Translations under genes and position numbers: made by a program
Assembly (NCBI GenBank): GCA_963747255.1
Contig: CAVVEG010000017.1
Coordinates: 938,734 to 1,002,733, forward strand
Direction: 5' to 3'
Origin: CAIYRG01 sp963747255
Lineage (GTDB): Bacteria; Pseudomonadota; Alphaproteobacteria; Micropepsales; Micropepsaceae
DNA length: 64,000 bases
Notes under the pieces: model-generated
What the model was told of the DNA's origin: nothing
Seen by the model: the letters and a program-made list of their open reading frames with translations, nothing else
Databases searched by the model: none
Shown here: piece after piece, positions 26,587-35,004 of the stretch
Layout of the letters: each line of letters opens with the position of its first letter
Position numbering within the stretch: position 1 is the stretch's first letter

Positions 26587-27003
26587 ATGATTGGTATTGT
26601 GATTGTCACCCACGGCAATCTGGCGACGGAGATGCTGGCTGCCGTTCAGCACATCGTTGGCCAGCAGACCCATATCAGAACGGTTTGCATTGGCCCGAAT
26701 GATGATGTGGACCTGCGAAGCTCCGAGATCACCGCCGCAATAAAGGCTGTGGACCTCGGCGATGGCGTCGTCCTGGTGACCGACATGTTCGGTGGCACGC
26801 CGTGCAACCTCGCTCTCGCGCATCTCAGGAAGGACAAAGTCGAGGTACTTGCAGGTGCGAATCTCCCGAGTCTGATCAAGCTGATTGGCCTCAGAATCGA
26901 TGCGCCGCTGGACCAGGCCGTGGACGAGGCGATCAAATCGGGACGCAAATATATGCGTGCGGGATCTTCCGAACTGGAATCCCGTCCGGGCGCAAAAACG
27001 TGA
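26587..27003 (+). CDS. manX: PTS EIIA component, mannose family
   Basis: 138 residues. The active-site histidine is in IVTHGNLATEML (His near residue 9), and VLVTDMFGGTPCNLAL and GANLPSLIKLI are conserved EIIA-Man tracts. With HPr and HprK it forms a regulatory phosphorelay. No sugar permease (EIIB/EIIC) is present, so the likely role is regulation rather than sugar import. The stop overlaps the HPr start (GTGA). Confidence 0.92.
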   Translation: MIGIVIVTHGNLATEMLAAVQHIVGQQTHIRTVCIGPNDDVDLRSSEITAAIKAVDLGDGVVLVTDMFGGTPCNLALAHLRKDKVEVLAGANLPSLIKLIGLRIDAPLDQAVDEAIKSGRKYMRAGSSELESRPGAKT

Positions 27004-27281
27004 GCGAAGGCAAATCCGAAGCCAGCGCCACAATTATCAACAAGAAAGGGTTGCATGCGAGGGCATCGGCAAAATTCGTCGAGACCGTCGCCCGCTTTCA
27101 GGCGGAAGTAACCGTCATGAAGGGTGAGAATGTGGTGTCCGGGCGGTCCATCATGGGACTGATGATGCTGGGTGCATCTCAGGGAAGCACGGTTGATCTT
27201 GTTGCCGAAGGCCCGGAGGCAAGTCTGGTCATGGATGCGCTACTGCGACTGATCGCGGCGCGGTTTAACGAAGACGCGTAA
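27000..27281 (+). CDS. ptsH: Phosphocarrier protein HPr
   Basis: 93 residues from a GTG that overlaps the manX stop. The phosphorylated His is in NKKGLHARASAKFVE and the regulatory Ser in GRSIMGLMML, the target of the nearby HprK. A small cytoplasmic carrier that would receive phosphate from enzyme I, which is not in the window. GTG is chosen because homology begins within the first 15 residues and no ATG fits. Confidence 0.94.
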   Translation: MSEGKSEASATIINKKGLHARASAKFVETVARFQAEVTVMKGENVVSGRSIMGLMMLGASQGSTVDLVAEGPEASLVMDALLRLIAARFNEDA

Positions 27282-27413
27282 TATCGGCAGCGCGACGGCA
27301 GGCGCACCGAACATTCGTATATGCACATTTCTTTATGTCCTGAATTGCCGCAGAACAAGACGGCTGCTATAGCCGTTCCTTCCCGCCTGTCCGGCAGCAA
27401 AACAGGATCACAT

Positions 27414-28823
27414 ATGACCAGTCAGATTAACCATGACTACGCCATCAAAGACCTTGGTTTGGCGGAATGGGGCCGACGCGAAATTGCCATTGCCGAAACC
27501 GAGATGCCAGGACTGATGGCGACGCGCGAAGAGTTTGGTCCCAGGCATCCGCTGCGTGGCGCACGGATCGCCGGCTCGCTCCATATGACAATCCAGACGG
27601 CGGTTCTGATCGAAACACTGAAGGCCCTGGGCGCAGAAGTTCGCTGGTGCTCGTGCAACATCTATTCCACCCAGGATCATGCGGCGGCGGCGGTCGCAGC
27701 CTCCGGCACGCCGGTCTTCGCCTACAAAGGCGAAACATTGATCGAATATTGGGAATTTTCCCGCCGGATCTTCGAATGGAGTGACGGCGGCACCCCCAAC
27801 ATGATCCTCGATGATGGTGGCGACGCCACTTTGATGATTCACCTCGGCGTGCGCGCTGAGTCGGGCGACAAGTCGTTTCTCCGCAATCCCGGAAATGAAG
27901 AGGAGGAAGTTCTATTCGGGCTGATCCTGCGCACGTTGGAGGAAAAGCCCGGCTGGTTCAAAACCGTGGCCCAAAACATCCGTGGCGTGACGGAGGAAAC
28001 GACGACAGGCGTTCACCGTCTCTATCAGATGGCAAAGGACGGACGGCTGCTTTTTCCGGCCATCAACGTCAACGACTCGGTGACAAAATCGAAATTCGAC
28101 AATTTGTATGGCTGCCGGGAAAGTCTGGTGGACGGCATCCGGCGCGGCACGGATGTGATGATGGCCGGCAAAGTCGCGATGGTCGCCGGTTTCGGCGACG
28201 TCGGAAAGGGATCGGCCGCATCTCTCCGCAATGCCGGCTGCCGGGTAATGATTTCGGAAATCGATCCCATTTGCGCGCTACAGGCGGCCATGGAAGGCTA
28301 CGAAGTCACCACCATGGATGATGCCGCGGCGCGCGCTGACATTTTTGTCACCGCCACCGGCAATGTGGACGTAATCACGCTGGAACACATGCGGCGGATG
28401 AAGGACCGGGCGATCGTTGCAAATATCGGTCATTTCGATTCCGAAATTCAGGTCTCGTCCCTGCGCAATTTCAAATGGCACAGCGTAAAACCGCAGGTCG
28501 ATGAGATTGAATTCCCGGATGGCAAGCGCATCATCCTGCTGTCCGAAGGACGGCTGGTAAATCTGGGTAATGCTATGGGTCACCCCAGTTTCGTGATGTC
28601 CACCTCGTTCACCAATCAAACGCTGGCGCAGATGGAGATCTTCTGCAATCCGGACAAATATGAGCGGAAAGTCTATACGCTTCCGAAGAGTCTCGACGAG
28701 AAAGTCGCACGCCTCCATCTTGCGAAGATCGGCGCAAAACTGACAAAACTTTCCGAAAACCAGGCAGCCTATATCGGCGTTCGGCCGGATGGTCCCTTCA
28801 AGAGCGAATCCTACCGGTACTGA
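27414..28823 (+). CDS. ahcY: S-adenosylhomocysteinase
   Basis: 469 residues from the ATG at 27414. Splits S-adenosylhomocysteine into adenosine and homocysteine, completing the methylation cycle. It carries NIYSTQDHAAAAVA, EETTTGVHRLYQM, the NAD-binding VAGFGDVGKGSAASLR, GHFDSEIQV and the end GPFKSESYRY. The 132-base leader contains ACGGCT-GCTAT-AGCCGT (27360-27376), a short hairpin. It does not fit the known SAH riboswitch, so its role is unclear. Confidence 0.97.
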   Translation: MTSQINHDYAIKDLGLAEWGRREIAIAETEMPGLMATREEFGPRHPLRGARIAGSLHMTIQTAVLIETLKALGAEVRWCSCNIYSTQDHAAAAVAASGTPVFAYKGETLIEYWEFSRRIFEWSDGGTPNMILDDGGDATLMIHLGVRAESGDKSFLRNPGNEEEEVLFGLILRTLEEKPGWFKTVAQNIRGVTEETTTGVHRLYQMAKDGRLLFPAINVNDSVTKSKFDNLYGCRESLVDGIRRGTDVMMAGKVAMVAGFGDVGKGSAASLRNAGCRVMISEIDPICALQAAMEGYEVTTMDDAAARADIFVTATGNVDVITLEHMRRMKDRAIVANIGHFDSEIQVSSLRNFKWHSVKPQVDEIEFPDGKRIILLSEGRLVNLGNAMGHPSFVMSTSFTNQTLAQMEIFCNPDKYERKVYTLPKSLDEKVARLHLAKIGAKLTKLSENQAAYIGVRPDGPFKSESYRY

Positions 28824-28937
28824 CGTTTCACTTCGCCGTCATGAGGGGTGACAAAAGCGAAACTGGGTGGTACCAAGTAGTAACAAGTTAAGCGACGCTG
28901 TTTGCGGGCCGGGCTGTGTCGGGAGTTGAGAGGACAA

Positions 28938-29570
28938 ATGCGAACAACTGCAGCCCGAAAAAAGGCGCCCGAACTTCCCCCACGGGAACGGATACTCGAA
29001 GCCGCGTGTGAACTCTTCTATTCGCGTGGAATCCGGAACGTCAGCGTGGACGAGATTGCCGCCGCTGCGCAGACAAATAAAATGACCCTTTACCGCCATT
29101 TTGAATCCAAAGACCTGCTGGTGGCGGAATATCTCAAGAAGCTGGCGCAATACGGCGAGTCTCTGCACGAGGATCTCGAGCGAAGAAATCCGGGCGATTC
29201 GCTTGGACAGCTCCGCGCCTGGATCGAGCATGTCAGCAAAAAGCTCAATTCGGCGCAGGACCGCGGCTGCCCAATGGCGAATGCTGCCGTGGAAATCCCC
29301 GAAAAAAATCATCCGGCGCGTGCGGTCATCGAAGAATTCAAGACGCGTCAGCGGGAGCGAATGGTGCGGGTTTGCAGTGAAGCTGGTTTCGTCCAGCCTG
29401 AGCGTTTGGCGGACGAACTGTTTTTGCTGTTTGAAGGCGCCTGCATCAATGTCCAGAGCGTCGGCAACTGCGGTCCTGGATGCCGCTTTGCGGAAATGGC
29501 TACGCGGCTTATCGATTTGCATTCGCGCGGCACGGGAAAATCGTCAAGAACCGTTTCGCGGAGTTCGTGA
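28938..29570 (+). CDS. TetR-family transcriptional regulator
   Basis: 210 residues from the ATG at 28938, preceded by GAGAGGA. The helix-turn-helix is RERILEAACELFYSRGIRNVS through VDEIAAAAQTNKMTLYRHFESKD, a classic TetR N terminus. The C-terminal ligand domain has RAWIEHVSKKL and DRGCPMANAAVEIPE, resembling TetR subfamilies linked to small-molecule stress. Target genes are unknown. The next gene (mlaC) is convergent. An inverted-repeat pair at 30592-30634 could be its operator, but this is a guess. Confidence 0.9.
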   Translation: MRTTAARKKAPELPPRERILEAACELFYSRGIRNVSVDEIAAAAQTNKMTLYRHFESKDLLVAEYLKKLAQYGESLHEDLERRNPGDSLGQLRAWIEHVSKKLNSAQDRGCPMANAAVEIPEKNHPARAVIEEFKTRQRERMVRVCSEAGFVQPERLADELFLLFEGACINVQSVGNCGPGCRFAEMATRLIDLHSRGTGKSSRTVSRSS

Positions 29571-29607
29571 TTTCGGGTAACCGACGTCTTTCGACGTAGT
29601 CCGGGGT

Positions 29608-30285
29608 TCACTCACCCGGATTGGAACCGGCCGCGCCTTTCGGATTCCGCGACTGGGCGAGAGAATCGCCCGTCCGCAATCGCCTCGCGCGGGTCTCGAG
29701 TTCGGCCGAAAGCAAAGCGATATTTCCGCCGTGCCGCTGGAGATAAGAGCCGAATTCATCCCGTTCCGTTAATGCCATCGAAATGCCTTCGACCTGCAAA
29801 TCAACGACCACATCGGCTCCCGCGGGATTTTTGCGCACACGAAACGCGATATTGACAGGTGTAGCCTTCGTCGAATCTCCACCTGATAATTTCCCGTTGA
29901 CGATGACGTCGTCCGCAGCGCGGATTTTCGAGCCAGTCACCTCGACGGTTTCGCCCGAGTTGCGATTGAGGCTCGTCTGGAAAACCGCCGTAAAGTAGTC
30001 GCCAAACGCCTTCATGAAGCCGTTCACCTGATCATCGGAAGCACCCCGGGCGTATTGGCCAAGAGTGAACACCGCGACGCGTTTGACGTCAGTCACGGAG
30101 AGCAGCAAGTCACGGAACTGCTGGTCGCGCTGCTGCGGTGCGAGCCGGCTGTCGTTCAGAACAGCGAGGCCCCTGTCGATGTTCTGTTGGACGAATGCCT
30201 CGGTGGAGGTTGCCGCGGCATAAACATGCGGAACTTGAAGCAACACAAAAACAATAGCGAACAGATAAGGCGTCAATATGCGCAT
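29608..30285 (-). CDS. mlaC: MlaC-type phospholipid-binding periplasmic protein
   Basis: 225 residues from the ATG at 30285, chosen because it opens a good signal peptide (RILTPYLFAIVFVLLQVPHVYA, cut near residue 26). The mature part has the MlaC/Ttg2D pattern: RDQQFRDLLLSVTDVKRVA, FTLGQYARGASDDQ, FGDYFTAVFQTSLNR and the strand-rich C-terminal half with VDLQVEGISMALTERDEF. The family ferries phospholipids between outer and inner membranes with the MlaFEDB transporter, whose genes are not here. In alphaproteobacteria mlaC is often alone or beside mlaA. Confidence 0.82.
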   Translation of the reverse strand: MRILTPYLFAIVFVLLQVPHVYAAATSTEAFVQQNIDRGLAVLNDSRLAPQQRDQQFRDLLLSVTDVKRVAVFTLGQYARGASDDQVNGFMKAFGDYFTAVFQTSLNRNSGETVEVTGSKIRAADDVIVNGKLSGGDSTKATPVNIAFRVRKNPAGADVVVDLQVEGISMALTERDEFGSYLQRHGGNIALLSAELETRARRLRTGDSLAQSRNPKGAAGSNPGE

Positions 30286-30591
30286 TGCCGACATGCACCA
30301 GTAAGGGAACGACGCGGCCATCGATTTGATGACCGCCAATGGCCCGATCCGGAATCCCGGATTCTCCGTTTTGACCATGGAACTCATCTCCAATTCATTA
30401 ACCGGACGATAAGGACCGGGACGGAGTTGGGAGGGTGAGGACTCTCCGCCCCGGCCGGATGCTCAGGCATTCTGTGCCGCCGGCGGGGGACCGGCGATCG
30501 GCTCACATGCCAGAGCACCTGAAAAAAACACTTGCATGTACAATGACGTTTTCATGTTCTTTTTCCGGACATCCGGAGGAGAAAATTGACT

Positions 30592-30634
30592 GTTACCCAC
30601 GGGTAACACGGGGTAGATACTTACTGGTCAGTAA
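30592..30634. promoter_or_regulatory. Two adjacent inverted repeats in the mlaC-divL gap
   Basis: GTTACCC-AC-GGGTAAC at 30592-30607 and TTACTG-GT-CAGTAA at 30621-30634 are both exact, with two-base centres and starts 29 bases apart, close to three helical turns. This is the arrangement of paired operator half-sites. The whole gap 30286-31058 holds no convincing gene. Short open frames at 30593-30862 have non-coding composition. It would contain the mlaC and divL promoters. Confidence 0.45.
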
Positions 30635-31058
30635 CTCGTCAAGAGGAAAGTAAATCCCGGATGCGACTTTTCGACAGGATTTCTTACGCTCAGGGGAAAG
30701 CGCGGCTGCCGCGGTATTCGATGATTCCGTAGTAGCGGGCAATCCGAGATCGAAGAAATCTCGGCGATATACACCGACTCTTCCGGATGATCGGACCGCC
30801 CAAAAGGGCGTATCGACAAAAACGTCCGTACAGGTCGCACCCGGGATTCGTTCAACCAGCATCCCGAAAAGCCTGCCAGGACTGGCGGGATCCGCCCTTA
30901 TTCGCCGGCGGATTGCCTCATTCGCAAATTCAGGACTTGGCTGTTTACGAATTTTTAACGAGATTCATCGGGTGATTCGCCGATTCGGCTGCCGGTGCAG
31001 CGGAGATGAGGCCCTGCGGGGGAACGAGTATTCCGAATTTCGCCCTGAATCGAAGGGG

Positions 31059-33482
31059 ATGTGCGGCTCTATGGGCTGTCTGATCCTCGCATTCCGGGAT
31101 AGGTGCCGCATTGCAAATTCATGCCGTGCCACCAGGTACCTGCTTTGGGGGCCGGTTCTGCTGCTGTTTCCGACACCGGCATCTGCTGCCGCAGTTGCCG
31201 GATTTTCGCCCGATATCTTTCTGGTCGTTGCGGCGCTCGCGGTGGCTCTTGCCATGACCGTCTGGGCAATGACCGAGCATCGCAACGCCGTGGCGCTGCG
31301 CCGGTCATTGAGAAATTCTGCGGACAAAGCCCGGGCAATGATCTCTGCGCGGGATGCATGGCTGTCGGCCGGGCGTGAATCGCTGCTCGTCTGGATTCCG
31401 GGCGGCACCGAACCGATAAACTTCGGCAACGGCTCCATTCTGTTTCAGGATTGTATGGCCGGCCCCGATTCGCCCGCGCTTGATGCGGCACTGAAAGCCT
31501 TGAAGACGGACGCAACGGCATTTTCGCTCAACTGCAGATCGTCAGCGCGGCGCGCCGTGTCGGTCAGGGGACGTCCAGCCGGCGGTGGCCTGTTGGTTTT
31601 TCTGGAAGAGCAGTCCGAACCGCCTGAGTCGCTCGACTATCACGGCGCATTAAACACAATGCCGATTCCAGCATGGATTCGCGACAGGAATTTGTCCTTG
31701 CGCTTCGTCAATCGCGCCTTTCTGACGCTCGTCGGGTTGAGTGAAGATGCGATCTACACGGGAAACATGGCATTCGAACGGTCCGAACGCGAACTGGCCG
31801 CCGCTGCGCAGGCCGGAAACAGAGTGATCGAAGCGACGCGGTTTGCGATGATTTCGGGTACACGCCGCGCCTTGTCCATTACGCTGTCTCCGTTGGATGA
31901 CGGCGCGATTGCGGGCACCGCAAATGATTTGACCCGGCAGACCGAGGCCGAGACCCGACTGCGTCAGCATATCACCGCCCATGCAGACATTCTGGAGCGC
32001 ATGACGACAGCCGTGGCGGTGTTTGGAGCGGACCGCAAGCTGGTATTCTACAATCCTGGCTTTACCGAATTGTGGGGTCTGCAGAGCCAATGGCTCAATG
32101 CGCATCCGAGCCATGGCGATCTTCTGGAGCGGCTGCGCGAAATGCGAAAATTGCCGGAACAGACGGACTTCCGCGCATGGAAGCAGCTTCAGGCGAAAGT
32201 CTTCGAAACACGTGAGCATGAGGAGCAGAGCTGGCATGTACCCGGGGGACAGACGCTGCGCGTCACCGCCCAGCCACAGCCTGCGGGCGGTGTGGCGTTC
32301 CTGTTCGAGGATGTCAGCGAGAAACTTCGTCTCGAGATCTCGTACAACACACTGATGAAAGTTCAGAAAGCGAGTCTTGATACCTTGCAGGAAGGAGTTG
32401 CGGTCTTCGGTCCGGATGGAAAACTGAAATTGCGCAATCTGGCGTTCGCGCGCATCTGGCGATTCGAGCCTCCGGAATTATCGGGAGAGCCGCATCTCAA
32501 GCAGCTCACGGAGGCGTGCTCCGCACGGTTCGGCGGGGACCGCATCTGGGATCTTGTTACCGCGAGCGTGACTTCCGCGGCTTCGTCGCGAAGTCGCGAA
32601 TGGAACGAAATGGAGCGATCGGACGGTGCGATCATCAGGCTCAGTATTGCGCCCCTTCCGGACGGGGCGACTTTCGTCAGTTTCGCCGACATAACGGACC
32701 GGTTCCGCATCGAAACCGCACTGCGGGAGCGCAATGACGCGCTGGAAGCGAGCGACCGGATGAAATCGGAATTTGTCCGCCGCATGTCCTATGAACTGCG
32801 AACGCCACTGAATTCCATCATGGGCTTTTCCGAGATGCTGCGAAGCGGCACAGCGGGCGCTCTGAATGCTAAACAACGCGAATATGCCGATGCCGTCATC
32901 AAGGCTTCCGGGCAACTTCGTGATCTGATCAACGATGTTCTTGATCTTTCCGATCTCGAGTCCCATTCCGTTGAACTCGAGTACGAAAGCATCGACCTCA
33001 ATCTGCTGCTTTCCGGGATCGCCGAGCATGCGCGCAGCTGGGCCATCAAGGCCGGCTTGAGCTTCCGTCTGGATTGCAAACAGTCGCAGGGTCCATTTCT
33101 TGGCGATCCGCGCCGCCTGAAACAGGTGCTGTTCAATCTGATCGCCAACGCGTTTAAATATACGCCGCGCGGAGGCACCGTCACAGTGGGCGGACGCATC
33201 TCCGCGGATGAGGTCAATCTGTATGTCGCCGACACGGGCCCCGGCGTGCCGCCCGACATCATGGCATCGGTTTTCGATCGATTTTCAGCCAGCGGTGGAG
33301 CTCTCGCGCGTGCGGGCGCCGGAATTGGTCTGACTCTGGTGAAACAGTTTATCGAATTGCATGGCGGATGGGTGGAGCTGGAGTCGCAGATCGGCGGCGG
33401 CACACGCGTGACCTGCCATATTCCGCGCAAGCGTGAACCGCGCAAACCGCGGGCGGTTCCGGCAAAGCAGCCCATACCGTAG
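31059..33482 (+). CDS. divL: DivL-type PAS sensor kinase with tyrosine at the phospho-acceptor position
   Basis: 807 residues from the ATG at 31059. A GTG at 30972 or the ATG at 31071 are alternatives. Two N-terminal membrane helices come first, then several PAS-like segments (MPIPAWIRDRNLSLRFVNRA, AVAVFGADRKLVFYNPGFTE, GVAVFGPDGKLKLRNLAFA), a DHp domain and an ATPase domain with NLIANAFKYTPRGG, DTGPGVPPD and GAGIGLTLVKQFI. In the H-box the sequence is RRMSYELRTPLNSI: the acceptor His is Tyr (codon 32790-32792). This is the hallmark of Caulobacter DivL, which controls the cell-cycle kinase CckA through DivK. Its place before tsaE-amgK-murU supports orthology. Confidence 0.87.
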   Translation: MCGSMGCLILAFRDRCRIANSCRATRYLLWGPVLLLFPTPASAAAVAGFSPDIFLVVAALAVALAMTVWAMTEHRNAVALRRSLRNSADKARAMISARDAWLSAGRESLLVWIPGGTEPINFGNGSILFQDCMAGPDSPALDAALKALKTDATAFSLNCRSSARRAVSVRGRPAGGGLLVFLEEQSEPPESLDYHGALNTMPIPAWIRDRNLSLRFVNRAFLTLVGLSEDAIYTGNMAFERSERELAAAAQAGNRVIEATRFAMISGTRRALSITLSPLDDGAIAGTANDLTRQTEAETRLRQHITAHADILERMTTAVAVFGADRKLVFYNPGFTELWGLQSQWLNAHPSHGDLLERLREMRKLPEQTDFRAWKQLQAKVFETREHEEQSWHVPGGQTLRVTAQPQPAGGVAFLFEDVSEKLRLEISYNTLMKVQKASLDTLQEGVAVFGPDGKLKLRNLAFARIWRFEPPELSGEPHLKQLTEACSARFGGDRIWDLVTASVTSAASSRSREWNEMERSDGAIIRLSIAPLPDGATFVSFADITDRFRIETALRERNDALEASDRMKSEFVRRMSYELRTPLNSIMGFSEMLRSGTAGALNAKQREYADAVIKASGQLRDLINDVLDLSDLESHSVELEYESIDLNLLLSGIAEHARSWAIKAGLSFRLDCKQSQGPFLGDPRRLKQVLFNLIANAFKYTPRGGTVTVGGRISADEVNLYVADTGPGVPPDIMASVFDRFSASGGALARAGAGIGLTLVKQFIELHGGWVELESQIGGGTRVTCHIPRKREPRKPRAVPAKQPIP

Positions 33483-33546
33483 GAGGGGATTGCCAATCTC
33501 GCGCAGACGGGACTAGCTTTGAAGTGCGTTTTCAGGACAGACGGGG

Positions 33547-33831
33547 ATGAGCCTGCGAAAATTCGTGATTGAAAGGGATTTGCCGCAGATCGGATCGGCA
33601 AGCCGCGATCAGCTACGCGCCGCCACGGCAAAATCGAACGGTGTGCTGCGTGAGCTCGGACCCGATATCCAATGGGTCGAAAGTTATGTGGCGGACGACA
33701 AGATTTACTGCGTCTATCTGGCTGCCAATGAAGGGATGATTCGCAGGCACGCGGAGATGAGTGGTTTCCCGGCGTCGAAAGTCAGCGAAATCCGCAAGAC
33801 GATCGATCCAACAACAGAGCGCCCGGAATAG
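33547..33831 (+). CDS. DUF4242 (SCO4226-like) small protein
   Basis: 94 residues: MSLRKFVIERDLPQIGSA, QWVESYVADDKIYCVYLAANE and MIRRHAEMSGFPASKVSEIR. This matches the DUF4242 family, ferredoxin-like-fold proteins of which the Streptomyces member binds nickel. The typical tract is PGIxWxxSYVxDDKxYCVYxAPxE with HAxxxGFPxxxI. The biological role is unsettled. The gene sits alone after divL, with a hairpin after its stop. Confidence 0.85.
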   Translation: MSLRKFVIERDLPQIGSASRDQLRAATAKSNGVLRELGPDIQWVESYVADDKIYCVYLAANEGMIRRHAEMSGFPASKVSEIRKTIDPTTERPE

Positions 33832-33853
33832 GACGCCTGGTTCGCTTTCGCCA

Positions 33854-33880
33854 GGGCGGTTGCGGGCCTGCACACCGCCC
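33854..33880. terminator. Hairpin between convergent genes
   Basis: GGGCGGT (33854-33860) and ACCGCCC (33874-33880) form an exact stem with a 13-base loop between the convergent DUF4242 and isochorismatase-like genes. There is no strong T-run, so it is at best a weak bidirectional terminator. Confidence 0.45.
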
Positions 33881-33886
33881 GTTAAG

Positions 33887-34600
33887 TCATTCTGCGGCTG
33901 CCTGTCGGGTCCGGCGATAGTTGCGGTCCAGCACGCTAATCAGATGTTCGCTCGACATGATATCGCCAAACCGCACATAGAACGCGATCAGCGAAGCATT
34001 GTGCAATTCGTCGCTCATTGCGGCGTTCGCGTCCGTAACCATGATGGTGCGGAAATTCCGCATCATGGCGTCCCGTGCCGTCGATTCGCAGCAGATATTC
34101 GTGACCGTTCCGGTCACGATCACCGTGTCGATGCCGCGTGATTTCAGCTCGGCTTCCAGGCTGGAGGAACCTTGGATAAAGGCGGAAAATCGGGTCTTTT
34201 GCACGAAAAGATCATCAGTCTGCGGATGCAAACCGGCCCAGATTTCATACCCTTTCGATCCCGGGGTCATGGATTCGAGTCGCTTCCGCGTGCGCTCCAG
34301 CCCATCCATTTCAAGGCGAATGGACCAACTCTGAAGGGTTTCTTCAGTCGCCGCATTCTGAATCCAGACCACCGTCCCGCCGGTGCGCCGGGCAGCTTCG
34401 GCGAGCCGGTTGATATTCGGCACGATGTCGCGCGCCATCGTACAAACGCTGTGTCCGACTTCCTCCATCATGAAGCCGTTCTGCATATCGATCACGAGCA
34501 GTGCAGCCTTCGCGGGATCAAATTCCTCGAACACATGCTTTCGTCCGCGCGCCCGCACCACCTGATCCGTGACTGCATCCGGAATTAAGATTTTATGCAT
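33887..34600 (-). CDS. Isochorismatase-like cysteine hydrolase
   Basis: 237 residues. The three catalytic residues of the family are seen: Asp in ALLVIDMQNGFM, Lys in FVQKTRFSAFIQGS and Cys in TVTNICCESTARDAMMRNF. Family members hydrolyse amides such as nicotinamide, N-carbamoylsarcosine, ureidoacrylate or biuret. The N-terminal tail (HKILIPDAVTDQVVRARGR) and TNICCESTARDAMMR resemble the ureidoacrylate-amidohydrolase/N-carbamoyl group. The substrate is inferred only weakly. It lies downstream of the ferredoxin gene on the same strand. Confidence 0.86.
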   Translation of the reverse strand: MHKILIPDAVTDQVVRARGRKHVFEEFDPAKAALLVIDMQNGFMMEEVGHSVCTMARDIVPNINRLAEAARRTGGTVVWIQNAATEETLQSWSIRLEMDGLERTRKRLESMTPGSKGYEIWAGLHPQTDDLFVQKTRFSAFIQGSSSLEAELKSRGIDTVIVTGTVTNICCESTARDAMMRNFRTIMVTDANAAMSDELHNASLIAFYVRFGDIMSSEHLISVLDRNYRRTRQAAAE

Positions 34601-34677
34601 GGCCGGAACACCCTACGTCGCCGCAGCAGACATTGTCCTGCCGTCCCAAAGCGTGCGCAAGACTGAAGAATTTTCCG

Positions 34678-34998
34678 TCAGTGCTGGGTTTTTGGCGTGC
34701 GGACAATCAGGCCGTCCAGCGCGGGTGTGACTTTGAGCTGGCAGGACAAGCGGCTGTTGGGTTTCACATCCTGAGCGAAATCCAGCATCTGCTCCTCCAT
34801 TTCCTGGCGCGGCGGCAGTTTCGCAATCCACTCGGGATCGACGTAAACATGACAGGTGGCGCAGGCACATGCTCCACCGCAATCCGCATCAATCCCGGGC
34901 ACACGGTTTTTCACCGCGCCCTCCATCACCGACCAGCCGGCCGGCACCTCCACCGTGCGCTCTTTGCCATTTTGTTCGATGTACGTTATTTTTGGCAT
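34678..34998 (-). CDS. 2Fe-2S ferredoxin, adrenodoxin type
   Basis: 106 residues starting MPKITYIEQNGKERTVEVP. The cluster ligands are in CGGACACATCHVYV plus the later Cys of LSCQLKV, matching the C-x5-C-x2-C...C pattern. These ferredoxins carry electrons from an FAD reductase to cytochrome P450, Rieske oxygenases or Fe-S assembly. The reductase gene is six bases upstream on the same strand, making a complete electron-transfer pair. The oxygenase partner is not adjacent. The Rieske oxygenase at 17.7 kb is one possible user. Confidence 0.93.
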   Translation of the reverse strand: MPKITYIEQNGKERTVEVPAGWSVMEGAVKNRVPGIDADCGGACACATCHVYVDPEWIAKLPPRQEMEEQMLDFAQDVKPNSRLSCQLKVTPALDGLIVRTPKTQH

Positions 34999-35004
34999 CC
35001 GTGT

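Noticed and set aside
26587..27281. A complete sugar PTS
   Set aside because: EIIB, EIIC and enzyme I are absent; the set fits the known regulatory HprK-EIIA-HPr relay.
27282..27413. SAH riboswitch before ahcY
   Set aside because: Conserved blocks of that RNA are not found; only a short six-base-pair hairpin is present.
30593..30862. Minus-strand ORF of 89 codons upstream of divL
   Set aside because: Composition looks random and it covers the inverted-repeat operator region.
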